From an uncultured Prevotella sp. (GTDB lineage Bacteria > Bacteroidota > Bacteroidia > Bacteroidales > Bacteroidaceae), in contig CAKPWR010000016.1 in assembly GCA_934196725.1 (NCBI GenBank), forward strand, positions 1 through 45,980: a DNA stretch of 45,980 nucleotides, written 5' to 3'. The notes under the pieces are model-generated. The model was not told where the DNA came from. It saw only the letters and a list, made by a program, of their open reading frames with translations, and did not search any database. Made by a program: the position numbers and the translations under genes. Positions 18,928 through 26,629 of the stretch are shown in pieces. The stretch's first letter is position 1; the number at the start of each line of letters is the position of its first letter.

Positions 18928-18965
18928 AGGGGGCGTGCATGTGATATGTACGCTCCTTTTTCGTT
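18928..18965 (+). terminator. Terminator of the EF-G paralogue
   Basis: AGGGGGCGTGCAT pairs with ATGTACGCTCCTTTT using G-T pairs, followed by a T run. Confidence 0.75.
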
Positions 18966-19078
18966 TTTTATGTTTGTTGTAGTTTTGTATATAGAACTAA
19001 AATTGCTATTTTTAGTTAATTTGCATAAAAACAGAATAAATAATTAACTGTTTTGTGTTAACCAATTAAGAAATTTCC

Positions 19079-19086
19079 TATCTTTG
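19079..19086 (+). promoter_or_regulatory. rprX -7 promoter element, immediately before the start codon
   Basis: TATCTTTG is a full consensus box only 5 bases before the rprX ATG. A TTG lies 23 bases upstream, slightly far. The transcript would be leaderless or nearly so. Confidence 0.7.
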
Positions 19087-19091
19087 CCCCC

Positions 19092-20651
19092 ATGAAAAAG
19101 AAAACGATTTGGACCATAGCCATTATCATGGGCTTTTCGTTCCTTGCTCTGCTCTTTTTGCAGTTGAGTTACATCCAGGAGATGGTTAACATGAAGAAGG
19201 AACAGTTTGACGAATCTGTCAACAGAGCCCTATATCAAGCTTCAAGAAATCTGGAGCTGAATGAAACCTTGCGCTATCTTGAAAAAGATGTCAATGAGAC
19301 AGAACGTAAGGCGGCCAAGAAGGATTCTGCGGGTACTCGTAGTGGTTTGCCTGATGGCACAGTGCAGCAATCGCATCAGTACTCGGTAGTGGGGAAGGAT
19401 GGTACGGTGTATTCATCCTTTGAACTGAAAACCATCGCCATCAGTCCTGGCAATATGCCTAAGGCGATGATTTTGAGAAGCGATAAGAATTCGCTCAGCG
19501 AAACTCAGAAGTCGCTGCAGGAAATCGTCAAGAATCGCTATGTATATCAGAAAGCATTGCTGGATGAGGTGGTTTATTCCATTCTTTATTCTGCATCCGA
19601 TAAACCTTTGAAGGAGCGTATCAACTTTAAGCAGTTGGATCAGGACCTGAAGGCTGAGATGATGAATAATGGCATTAATATCCCATATCATTTCACTGTA
19701 ACTACGCAGGATGGTCGTGAGGTGTACCGATGTCCGGACTATAGCGACGAGGGCGAGGAATACAGCTATTCGCAGGTGCTCTTCCGTAACGACCCGCAGT
19801 CGAAGATGGGAGTTGTGAAGATTCATTTCCCAGATATGAATAGCTATATCTTCTCCAGTGTACGCTTTATGATACCTAGTATCATCTTTACTTTGGTATT
19901 GTTGGTCACCTTCATCTTTACTATTGTGGTTATCTTCAGGCAGAAGAGGTATACGGAAATCAAGAACGATTTCATCAATAATATGACCCATGAGTTGAAG
20001 ACGCCTATTGCCAGTATCAGCTTGGCAGCTCAGATGCTCAATGATTCCTCTGTTTCCAAGAGTGAGCAGATGCAGAAACATTTGGGTGGTGTGATTAATG
20101 ATGAGTCTAAACGCCTTCGCTTCCTGGTTGAGAAAGTGCTGCAGATGAGTATGTTCGACCGTAAGAAAGCGGTATTCAAGAAGAAAGAACTCGACCTCAA
20201 TGAGATGGTGGAAAATATCGCCCATTCGTTTGCGCTCCGTGTTGAGCATACAGGTGGTAAGGTGTATACCGATATTGAGGCGATTGATTCTGGGCTCTAT
20301 GTGGATGAGGTGCATTTCCAGAATGTAATCTTTAATCTGATGGACAATGCGGTAAAATATCGCAAACCGGATGAGCCTCTCAATATTACGATGAAAACCT
20401 GGAATGATGAAGAGCATCTTTATCTCTCTATAACTGATACCGGATTGGGTATGAAGAAGGAGAATCTGAAGAAAATCTTCGATAAGTTCTATCGTGTTCA
20501 TACAGGTAATGTACATGATGTGAAGGGATTCGGTTTAGGATTGGCCTATGTGAAGAAAATCGTTGATTTGCATGATGGCGAAATCAAGGTAGAAAGTGAA
20601 TTCGGTAAAGGTACCACCTTCACTATCAAACTGCCGGTAATACATAGTTGA
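19092..20651 (+). CDS. rprX: Sensor histidine kinase RprX
   Basis: Inner-membrane sensor kinase, 519 residues, the length of B. fragilis RprX. One membrane helix at about 7-25, a periplasmic domain at about 30-258, a second helix at 260-282, then a HisKA domain with phospho-accepting H300 in MTHELKTP. The ATPase domain has N box FNLMDNAVKYRK, G1 DTGLGM and G2 GFGLGLAYVKK. RprX/RprY was named from B. fragilis as a system affecting tetracycline resistance; its RprY homologues are linked to oxidative stress and metabolism. The signal is not known. rprY follows after 47 bases in the same direction, so they form one operon. Confidence 0.92.
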   Translation: MKKKTIWTIAIIMGFSFLALLFLQLSYIQEMVNMKKEQFDESVNRALYQASRNLELNETLRYLEKDVNETERKAAKKDSAGTRSGLPDGTVQQSHQYSVVGKDGTVYSSFELKTIAISPGNMPKAMILRSDKNSLSETQKSLQEIVKNRYVYQKALLDEVVYSILYSASDKPLKERINFKQLDQDLKAEMMNNGINIPYHFTVTTQDGREVYRCPDYSDEGEEYSYSQVLFRNDPQSKMGVVKIHFPDMNSYIFSSVRFMIPSIIFTLVLLVTFIFTIVVIFRQKRYTEIKNDFINNMTHELKTPIASISLAAQMLNDSSVSKSEQMQKHLGGVINDESKRLRFLVEKVLQMSMFDRKKAVFKKKELDLNEMVENIAHSFALRVEHTGGKVYTDIEAIDSGLYVDEVHFQNVIFNLMDNAVKYRKPDEPLNITMKTWNDEEHLYLSITDTGLGMKKENLKKIFDKFYRVHTGNVHDVKGFGLGLAYVKKIVDLHDGEIKVESEFGKGTTFTIKLPVIHS

Positions 20652-20698
20652 AAAGAAATTGATAATTAGAATATTAACAAATAAAAATTGATTAAGAT

Positions 20699-21397
20699 AT
20701 GGAAGAGACAATTAAGATCTTGCTTTGTGAGGATGATGAGAACCTGGGTATGTTGCTTCGCGAATATTTGCAGGCAAAGGGTTATTCTACAGTGTTGTGT
20801 CCTGACGGTGAACAGGGATTCAAGGAGTTTACAAAGAATAAGTATGATATAGCTGTTCTTGACGTGATGATGCCAAAGAAAGACGGTTTTACCTTGGCAC
20901 AGGATATTCGTCAGACTAATGCCGATCTGCCTATCATCTTCTTGACAGCCAAGACTTTGAAGGAGGATATCCTCGAAGGTTTCAAGATTGGTGCTGATGA
21001 TTATATCACCAAGCCATTCTCTATGGAGGAATTGGTGTTCCGCGTAGAGGCTATCTTGCGCCGTGTACGTGGTAAGAAGACTAAGGAGAGTACCTTGTAT
21101 CACATCGGTAAGTTCGTATTTGATACACAGAAGCAGCTCCTTACCATTGGTGATAAGCAGACTAAGTTGACAACCAAGGAGAATGAGTTGTTGGCTCTTC
21201 TCTGTTCGCATGCCAATGAAATCCTGCAGCGTGATTTCGCTCTCAAGACTATCTGGATAGATGACAATTACTTCAATGCTCGCTCTATGGATGTATATAT
21301 TACAAAACTTCGCAAGCACTTGAAGGATGATGATCAGATTGAAATCATCAATATCCACGGTAAGGGTTACAAGTTGATTGTGCCAAACCAGGATTAG
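20699..21397 (+). CDS. rprY: Response regulator RprY (OmpR family)
   Basis: DNA-binding response regulator paired with RprX, 232 residues. The receiver domain has acidic residues E11-D12-D13, phospho-acceptor D55 in VLDVMMP, T83 and K105 in TKPF. The C-terminal winged helix ends in RSMDVYITKLRKHL and GKGYKLIV, the OmpR/PhoB pattern. It is downstream of rprX and followed by a terminator that also covers the end of a convergent small gene. Confidence 0.94.
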   Translation: MEETIKILLCEDDENLGMLLREYLQAKGYSTVLCPDGEQGFKEFTKNKYDIAVLDVMMPKKDGFTLAQDIRQTNADLPIIFLTAKTLKEDILEGFKIGADDYITKPFSMEELVFRVEAILRRVRGKKTKESTLYHIGKFVFDTQKQLLTIGDKQTKLTTKENELLALLCSHANEILQRDFALKTIWIDDNYFNARSMDVYITKLRKHLKDDDQIEIINIHGKGYKLIVPNQD

Positions 21398-21439
21398 TAA
21401 GCTGGAAAGACAGGCAGAGTATTCTGCTAATTAAAAGAT

Positions 21440-21474
21440 AAGGATGAGTCGAATTTGTCGGCTCATCCTTTTAT
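21440..21474. terminator. Bidirectional terminator after rprY
   Basis: AAGGATGAGTCG pairs with CGGCTCATCCTT, followed by Ts rightward and preceded by As that give Ts leftward. It overlaps the stop codon of the convergent small membrane gene. Confidence 0.8.
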
Positions 21475-21654
21475 TATAGTGTTGATATATCCCGCTATGC
21501 CAGCTAGGATAAAAAACAAACCAGCGTAGAGCATGCTGTTGCTCTTGATGTTCATCGCAAAACTGGCAGCAAGTAGCAATACTCCCAGCACAATGAAAGC
21601 CATGCCCATGGTAGGGAAGGCACGGAATAAATTCTTTAATTTCTGATTCTTCAT
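21463..21654 (-). CDS. Small two-helix membrane protein, function unknown
   Basis: Not recognised beyond being a membrane protein. 63 residues: a basic start (MKNQKLKNLFR), a helix at about 16-33 with GMAFIVLGVLLLAASFA, a short loop with NIKSNS, and a second helix at about 40-58, LYAGLFFILAGIAGYI. The low complexity of charged residues and balanced termini suit an inner-membrane hairpin. It is convergent with rprY and shares its terminator. Its leftward promoter is unclear. Confidence 0.65.
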   Translation of the reverse strand: MKNQKLKNLFRAFPTMGMAFIVLGVLLLAASFAMNIKSNSMLYAGLFFILAGIAGYINTIIKG

Positions 21655-21782
21655 AATCTTCTTTTTCTATTTTGCTTCTTATTTATTTTATATATTTAAT
21701 AAGGTGTAACCCTTCGGAAAGTCCTCAAAAGCTTCATAAAAGCTAAAAAGAACAAATATTTTCTGCAAAAGTACAAAAAATA

Positions 21783-21814
21783 TTTGGTTAATTCAAGAAA
21801 AAGTCGTACTTTTG
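21783..21814 (+). promoter_or_regulatory. Promoter of the rpsF-rpsR-rplI operon
   Basis: TTTG at 21783-21786, 20-base spacer, TACTTTTG at 21807-21814: exact consensus, as expected for a highly expressed ribosomal operon. Confidence 0.88.
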
Positions 21815-21904
21815 CACCGCAATTCGTGAAAAGGATGCTTGAAGGTATCTTTTGCGAAGCGCAAAATATTTATTAATAACAATTTTTTAATTATCAAAAG
21901 TAGT
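21815..21904 (+). promoter_or_regulatory. rpsF leader with a hairpin
   Basis: The leader of about 85 bases contains TTTTGCG / CGCAAAA around AAG (21850-21866), and a CCG near its 5' end. Ribosomal S6/S18 operons often use such leaders for feedback by the S6:S18 complex. A match to that leader family was not confirmed. Confidence 0.4.
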
Positions 21905-22249
21905 ATGAATCAATACGAAACCGTTTTCATTTTGACTCCCGTTTTGTCTGATGAACAGATGAAGGAAACGGTCGCTAAGTTCGAGAAGGTACTCACCGAT
22001 AATGGTGCTGAGATTCTGAACAAAGAGGCTTGGGGTTTGAAGAAGTTGGCTTACAACATCGAGAAGAAGACATCAGGCTTCTACAGCTTGGTTGAGTTCA
22101 AGGCTGAGCCAACTGTTATCGCTAAGCTCGAAACAGCTTATCGCCGCGACGAGAAAGTAATTCGTTACATGACTGTTAAACTTGACAAGTATGCTGCCGC
22201 TTACGCAGAGAAGCGTCGTGCAAAGCTTGGTAAAAAAGAGGAGGCTTAA
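21905..22249 (+). CDS. rpsF: 30S ribosomal protein bS6
   Basis: Binds 16S rRNA together with bS18 in the platform of the small subunit. From [15 protein letters not shown] it has 114 residues, the normal size. The frame is open 22 codons further upstream, but that extension begins close to the promoter and has no S6 similarity, so the ATG at 21905 is chosen. [20 protein letters not shown] and the [15 protein letters not shown] strand are typical. rpsR begins after 2 bases. Confidence 0.97.
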   Translation: MNQYETVFILTPVLSDEQMKETVAKFEKVLTDNGAEILNKEAWGLKKLAYNIEKKTSGFYSLVEFKAEPTVIAKLETAYRRDEKVIRYMTVKLDKYAAAYAEKRRAKLGKKEEA

Positions 22250-22251
22250 TC

Positions 22252-22521
22252 ATGGCAGATCAGAAATCAGAAATCCGTTATTTGACCGCTCCTTCTATCG
22301 ACACAAAGAAGAAGAAGTATTGCCGTTTCAAGAAGAGCGGTATTAAGTACATCGACTACAAGGATCCAGAGTTCTTGAAGAAGTTCTTGAACGAGCAGGG
22401 TAAAATCCTTCCACGTCGTATCACAGGTACATCTTTGAAGTATCAGCGCCGTGTAGCACAGGCTGTTAAGCGTGCTCGCCAGATCGCTTTGCTTCCTTAC
22501 GTAACCGATTTGATGAAGTAA
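22252..22521 (+). CDS. rpsR: 30S ribosomal protein bS18
   Basis: 89 residues. The conserved [22 protein letters not shown] and ALLPYV segments identify bS18, partner of bS6. The N-terminus carries a KKKKYC stretch with one cysteine; no four-cysteine zinc site is seen. The start is 2 bases after the rpsF stop, and an AAGGAGG-like sequence precedes the next gene, rplI. Confidence 0.97.
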   Translation: MADQKSEIRYLTAPSIDTKKKKYCRFKKSGIKYIDYKDPEFLKKFLNEQGKILPRRITGTSLKYQRRVAQAVKRARQIALLPYVTDLMK

Positions 22522-22541
22522 TTTAAGGAGGATAAAGACTA

Positions 22542-23066
22542 ATGGAAATTATTTTGAAGCAAGATATTATCGGTCTTGGATACAAGAACGATATCGTGAA
22601 TGTAAAGAGTGGTTACGGTCGTAACTTCCTTATCCCTACTGGTAAGGCTGTTATCGCATCTCCATCTGCTAAGAAGCAGTTGGCTGAGGATTTGAAGCAG
22701 CAGGCTCACAAGCTTGAGGCTATCAAGGCTGAGGCTGTTAAGAAGGGCGAGGCTCTCAATGGCATCGTTCTTACTATCGCTGCTAAGGTTAGTGCTACAG
22801 GTCAGCTCTACGGTTCAGTTAACGCTGCAACTGTTGCTGAGGAGCTCGCTAAGAAGGGCATCGAGGTTGATCGCAAGATCATTACTATGAAGGATGCTAA
22901 GAAGGTAGGCGAGTACGAGGCTACTGTACACTATCACAAGGAGGTTGAGGTTAAGGTTCCTGTTATCGTTGTTGCTGAGAATGCTCCTGTTGCTGCTCCA
23001 GCTGAGGCTCCTGTAGAGGCTCCAGCTGCTGAGGTTGCTGAGGAAGAGGCTCCTGCAGCTGAGTAA
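22542..23066 (+). CDS. rplI: 50S ribosomal protein bL9 with an acidic Ala/Pro/Glu tail
   Basis: Large-subunit protein near the L1 stalk that helps keep reading frame. The N-terminal domain MEIILKQDIIGLGYKNDIV and GYGRNFLIPTGKA are diagnostic, followed by the long helix and C-terminal domain ending near residue 147. It has 174 residues, longer than the usual 148 or so. The extra about 26 residues are a low-complexity tail of imperfect APAEAP-type repeats rich in Glu. TAAGGAGG lies 13 bases before the ATG, an unusually good ribosome-binding site for this phylum. Last gene of the ribosomal operon. Confidence 0.95.
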   Translation: MEIILKQDIIGLGYKNDIVNVKSGYGRNFLIPTGKAVIASPSAKKQLAEDLKQQAHKLEAIKAEAVKKGEALNGIVLTIAAKVSATGQLYGSVNAATVAEELAKKGIEVDRKIITMKDAKKVGEYEATVHYHKEVEVKVPVIVVAENAPVAAPAEAPVEAPAAEVAEEEAPAAE

Positions 23067-23131
23067 TCCTTAATCAATCAATTTGTCATTAGTACGATAA
23101 TTTTCGCACTGTAAAGCAAATTAATATAAAG

Positions 23132-23168
23132 AATCCCTTTTGCCGTAAGGCATTAGGGATTTTTTTTG
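23132..23168 (+). terminator. Terminator of rpsF-rpsR-rplI
   Basis: AATCCCT and inner TGCC pair with GGCA and AGGGATT around GTAA, followed by eight Ts. Confidence 0.9.
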
Positions 23169-23199
23169 TTTTTCTCTCCCGATTCTCAGAAAAAAATTG

Positions 23200-23207
23200 T
23201 ATCTTTG
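23200..23207 (+). promoter_or_regulatory. fabD -7 promoter element
   Basis: TATCTTTG, a full match, about 69 bases before the fabD ATG. No clear -33 box. Confidence 0.6.
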
Positions 23208-23275
23208 CACCCGAATTGGAAGTATTTAGAGTAAAATAGTATATTAAATAATAAACTTTTAAAATAAGGATAAAA

Positions 23276-24163
23276 ATGAAAGCATTTGTTTTCCCTGGTC
23301 AGGGTTCTCAGTTCGTAGGTATGGGTAAGGACCTCTACGACAACAACGCATTGGCAAAAGAACTTTTCGATAAGGCCGACGAGATTCTCGGCTTCAAGAT
23401 TACTGATATTATGTTTGCTGGTACTGATGAGCAGTTGAAGGAAACTAAGGTTACACAGCCTGCTGTGTTCCTCCACTCTGTTATCTCTGCTCTCTGCTTG
23501 GGTGAGGAGTTCCAGCCTGCAATGGTTGCCGGTCACTCTCTCGGTGAGTTCTCTGCATTGGTAGCTGCCGGTGCAATGGCTTTCGAGGATGGTTTGAAGC
23601 TTGTTGCTGCACGTGCTAATGCTATGCAGAAGGCATGTGAGGCTAATCCTGGTACTATGGCTGCTATCATCGGTTTGCCTGATGAGAAGGTTGAGGAGAT
23701 TTGCGCTCAGGTAAGCACAGAGGGTAACGTAGTAGTTGCTGCTAACTATAACTGCCCTGGTCAGCTCGTTATTTCTGGTAATGTAGATGCTATCAATGTT
23801 GCTTGCGAGCAGTTGAAGGCTGCTGGTGCTAAGCGTGCTTTGCCTTTGAAGGTGGGAGGTGCTTTCCACTCTCCATTGATGCAGCCTGCTAAGGATGAGC
23901 TTCAGGCAGCTATCGAGAAGACTACTTTCTCAGCTCCTAAGTGCCCTGTTTATCAGAATGTAGACGGTAAGCCTCATACTGACCCTGCTGAGATTCAGCA
24001 GAACCTCATCGCTCAGCTCACAAGTTCTGTACGTTGGACTTCATCTGTTCAGGCTATGATTGCTGCTGGTGCTGACGATTTCACAGAGTGTGGTCCAGGT
24101 AAGGCTTTGCAGGGTATGATTGGCCGCATCGACAAGAATGTTGCTGCTCACGGCATTGCTTAA
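23276..24163 (+). CDS. fabD: Malonyl-CoA:ACP transacylase FabD
   Basis: Transfers malonyl from coenzyme A to acyl carrier protein for fatty acid synthesis in the cytoplasm. It has 295 residues. FPGQGSQ (7-13), nucleophile S88 in GHSLGEFSAL, the substrate-binding Arg in AARANAMQ, and the catalytic His in GGAFHSPLM are all present. The VVVAANYNCPGQLVISG stretch is typical of FabD. It is a single gene between two terminators. Confidence 0.96.
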   Translation: MKAFVFPGQGSQFVGMGKDLYDNNALAKELFDKADEILGFKITDIMFAGTDEQLKETKVTQPAVFLHSVISALCLGEEFQPAMVAGHSLGEFSALVAAGAMAFEDGLKLVAARANAMQKACEANPGTMAAIIGLPDEKVEEICAQVSTEGNVVVAANYNCPGQLVISGNVDAINVACEQLKAAGAKRALPLKVGGAFHSPLMQPAKDELQAAIEKTTFSAPKCPVYQNVDGKPHTDPAEIQQNLIAQLTSSVRWTSSVQAMIAAGADDFTECGPGKALQGMIGRIDKNVAAHGIA

Positions 24164-24182
24164 TTGAGATTTAACAATAGTC

Positions 24183-24230
24183 AACGCTTTATTTTCTCAG
24201 CAAAGGCGTTGTTGGGAAGATAAAGCGTTT
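24183..24230 (+). terminator. Terminator-like hairpin after fabD
   Basis: AACGCTTTATTTTC pairs with GAAGATAAAGCGTT (one G-T pair) around a loop of about 19 bases. Only a modest T-rich tail follows. Confidence 0.7.
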
Positions 24231-24254
24231 CATTCTTTACGTATAGACCGCTAA

Positions 24255-26447
24255 ATGAAGGAAAAGATTATTATTTACCAGGTTCTCCCTCGACTGTTTG
24301 GTAATCAGAATACCAATTGCAAGGAGAATGGTACAATAGAAGAAAACGGTTGCGGAAAGCTTAATAACTTTACTGATGAGGTGTTGGCCCGTATTCATGA
24401 CATGGGCTTTACACATATTTGGTATACAGGTGTGATTCGTCATGCCACACAGACAAACTACTCATCTTATGGAATTCCTACCCAACATGCTGAGGTGGTA
24501 AAGGGCAAGGCGGGCTCGCCATACGCCATCACCGATTATTATGACATCGATCCGGATTTGGCGGAAAATGTCAGTCTGAGAATGAAGGAGTGGGAAATGC
24601 TTATTGAGCGCACGCATAAGGCTGGTATGAAAGTTGTGATGGACTTTGTGCCAAATCATGTGGCTCGTGAGTATCATTCCATTTGCAAACCGGCAGGTGT
24701 ACGAGATTTGGGAGAAGATGATGATCCTAGCATGCATTTTTCTACCAAGAATAATTTCTATTATGCTTGGGGCGATTTGGATTTGAACGATGTTCGCCAC
24801 TCTAAACCAGAGTTCAAGGCTTTTCATGCCAAGGATGCCAAGATATATGAACAATATAAGGAGAGTCCTGCAAAGGCAACGGGTAACGACCGCTTTGACA
24901 ACCGTCCTGGCTGTAACGACTGGTATGAGACCGTGAAACTCAACTATGGTGTAGACTATTGCGATGCCGGTGGCAGAAGCTATCATTATGAGCCTGTGCC
25001 AAATACATGGGGCAAGATGACGGATATCCTGCTTTATTGGGCAAGCAAGGGTGTGGATGGTTTCCGCTGCGATATGGCAGAGATGGTGCCTACTGCATTC
25101 TGGTCTTATGCTACACAGATATTGAAATCGAAGTATCCTCACATTGTTGTAATAGGTGAGGTATATGATCCTAACCAGTATCGCAACTATGTGAAGGCAG
25201 GTTTCGATTATCTCTATGATAAGGTGGGAATGTATGATTGCCTGCGTGGTGTGGTTCGGGGTGAGCGTCCTGCTGCCAGTATCACTCATGAATGGCAGGT
25301 GGTGGATGATATCCGCCAGCACATGCTCTATTTCCTGGAGAACCATGACGAGCAGCGCATCGCCAGCGATTTCTTCTGCGGCAGTGCCATGAAGGCAATT
25401 CCTGCAGCAGCTATGAGTCTCTTCTTCCAGAAGAATCCTTTCATGCTTTATAGCGGACAGGAGTTTGGCGAGAAGGGTATGGACAAGGAGGGATTCAGCG
25501 GCAGGGATGGTCGTACAACGATATTCGACTACTGGAGTCCTTCAACTTTGGCACATGCTTATCAGGATTCTGCCGATGAGACTTTGACGGCAGAGCAGAA
25601 GTATCTGGCAGCTACCTATCGCCAGCTTCTCCGTCTTGCCAATGAGGAGAAGGCACTTCGCGAGGGTGATACCTTCGACCTGATGTATGTGAATCCGGGT
25701 TCAGAGAATTTCGACCCGAGAACCAACTTTGCTTTCCTTCGCAAGAAGGATGATGAAGTGATGCTCATCGTGCTCAACTTTGCACAGGAAGCTCGTCAGT
25801 TGCAGGTTTGCATCCCAGGTCATGCCTTTGATTTCTTCAAGATTACGGAAGAGGAGGTTCTCGTAACCGAACTTTTCTCGGGTGGCAAGAAGAAGGTTGA
25901 GTTGAAGAAGGATGGGGTGTTCCCGATATCCATGGATGCCAACGGAGTAAGAATCTATAAATTCAATGTCAAGATGGAGGAAACTGATTTCATATTGAAT
26001 GAGCATCATAAGGAGGAATTCCCTCCTGCTCATACGGCTGAGCATCTGCTCAACCAGTTGATGGTTCGTATGTTTGGTTGCGAGCGTAGCAAGAATGCTC
26101 ATATTGAGCGCAAGAAGAGTAAGATGACCTTCGTTGTCGATCATAAGCCTACTCGTCAGGAGGAAAAGGCGATTGAGACGGAGATGAATCGTCTGATAGA
26201 GCTTGATATGCCTGTAACTTACGAGTTCGTAGATCGTGATCATATCCCAGCAGAGGTGAAACTCGATCGTTTGCCTGATGATGCTAGTGATACCTTGCGT
26301 CTGGTTCGTATCGGTGATTATGATGTTTGTCCATGTATTGGCAAGCATGTCCGTTCTACAGCTCAGATTGGCAAGTTCGTATTGCTTGGTACCAATTGGG
26401 ATGAGCATGCGCATTCTTTGCGTATCCGCTTCAAGATTGTGCAATAA
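24255..26447 (+). CDS. GH13 alpha-amylase fused to an AlaX-type (tRNA-SAD) domain
   Basis: 730 residues in one uninterrupted frame. Residues about 1-580 are a glycoside hydrolase family 13 alpha-amylase: DFVPNHV (region I), nucleophile D273 in GFRCDMAEM, acid E302 in IGEVYDP, and D365 in ENHDEQR, then a beta-sandwich C domain. No signal peptide is present, so it probably acts on intracellular glycogen or maltodextrins. Residues about 584-730 match the second additional domain of alanyl/threonyl-tRNA synthetases, as in free AlaX proteins. All four zinc ligands are present: H593 and H597 in HTAEH, C694 and H698 in CIGKH. AlaX proteins hydrolyse mischarged seryl- or glycyl-tRNA(Ala). No frameshift or stop separates the parts. 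Why a tRNA-editing fold is joined to an amylase is unknown. Confidence 0.88.
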   Translation: MKEKIIIYQVLPRLFGNQNTNCKENGTIEENGCGKLNNFTDEVLARIHDMGFTHIWYTGVIRHATQTNYSSYGIPTQHAEVVKGKAGSPYAITDYYDIDPDLAENVSLRMKEWEMLIERTHKAGMKVVMDFVPNHVAREYHSICKPAGVRDLGEDDDPSMHFSTKNNFYYAWGDLDLNDVRHSKPEFKAFHAKDAKIYEQYKESPAKATGNDRFDNRPGCNDWYETVKLNYGVDYCDAGGRSYHYEPVPNTWGKMTDILLYWASKGVDGFRCDMAEMVPTAFWSYATQILKSKYPHIVVIGEVYDPNQYRNYVKAGFDYLYDKVGMYDCLRGVVRGERPAASITHEWQVVDDIRQHMLYFLENHDEQRIASDFFCGSAMKAIPAAAMSLFFQKNPFMLYSGQEFGEKGMDKEGFSGRDGRTTIFDYWSPSTLAHAYQDSADETLTAEQKYLAATYRQLLRLANEEKALREGDTFDLMYVNPGSENFDPRTNFAFLRKKDDEVMLIVLNFAQEARQLQVCIPGHAFDFFKITEEEVLVTELFSGGKKKVELKKDGVFPISMDANGVRIYKFNVKMEETDFILNEHHKEEFPPAHTAEHLLNQLMVRMFGCERSKNAHIERKKSKMTFVVDHKPTRQEEKAIETEMNRLIELDMPVTYEFVDRDHIPAEVKLDRLPDDASDTLRLVRIGDYDVCPCIGKHVRSTAQIGKFVLLGTNWDEHAHSLRIRFKIVQ

Positions 26448-26457
26448 TATAAAAAAG

Positions 26458-26493
26458 CAGCAATGGAGTAGTAGCCCCATTGCTGTTTTTTTC
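26458..26493 (+). terminator. Terminator of the amylase-AlaX gene
   Basis: CAGCAATGG pairs with CCATTGCTG, followed by seven Ts and a T-rich stretch. Confidence 0.88.
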
Positions 26494-26513
26494 TTATATA
26501 TCATCACCGCTTT

Positions 26514-26587
26514 CTTTCTTTTTATGTTATTTTATTGCTTAGATGAGAAAATAAGAGCAAAGGTTGCGTGAAATCCAAAAATAATTA
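26514..26587 (+). repeat. Dispersed repeat, copy A
   Basis: Begins near CTTTCTTTTTATGTTATT and continues through GCTTAGATGAGAAAA, AGCAAAGGTTGC and CCAAAAATAA. It aligns along its length with 35790-35873, where the same sequence forms the 5' region of ybjQ on the opposite strand. Copy B has a 12-base insertion that looks like a local duplication (ATGTTATT). Here no gene is served by it. Confidence 0.6.
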
Positions 26588-26588
26588 C

Positions 26589-26596
26589 TATCTTTG
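26589..26596 (+). promoter_or_regulatory. Promoter and Shine-Dalgarno of the broken ATPase gene
   Basis: TATCTTTG lies 33 bases before the ATG, with TAGGAG about 10 bases before the start. Confidence 0.6.
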
Positions 26597-26629
26597 CAAT
26601 ATCTTATATTATAATAGGAGAATATAATT

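Noticed and set aside
19413..20516. 367-codon open frame antisense to rprX
   Set aside because: Shadow frame; rprX motifs on the plus strand are complete.
21839..21904. N-terminal extension of rpsF
   Set aside because: It lies in the leader, just after the promoter, and has no S6 similarity.
24462..25346. 294-codon open frame antisense to the amylase
   Set aside because: Shadow frame opposite all the GH13 catalytic motifs.
26004..26447. Assembly artefact joining two genes (amylase and AlaX)
   Set aside because: The frame is continuous with no ambiguous sequence and shares one terminator; it was kept as a real fusion but should be verified.
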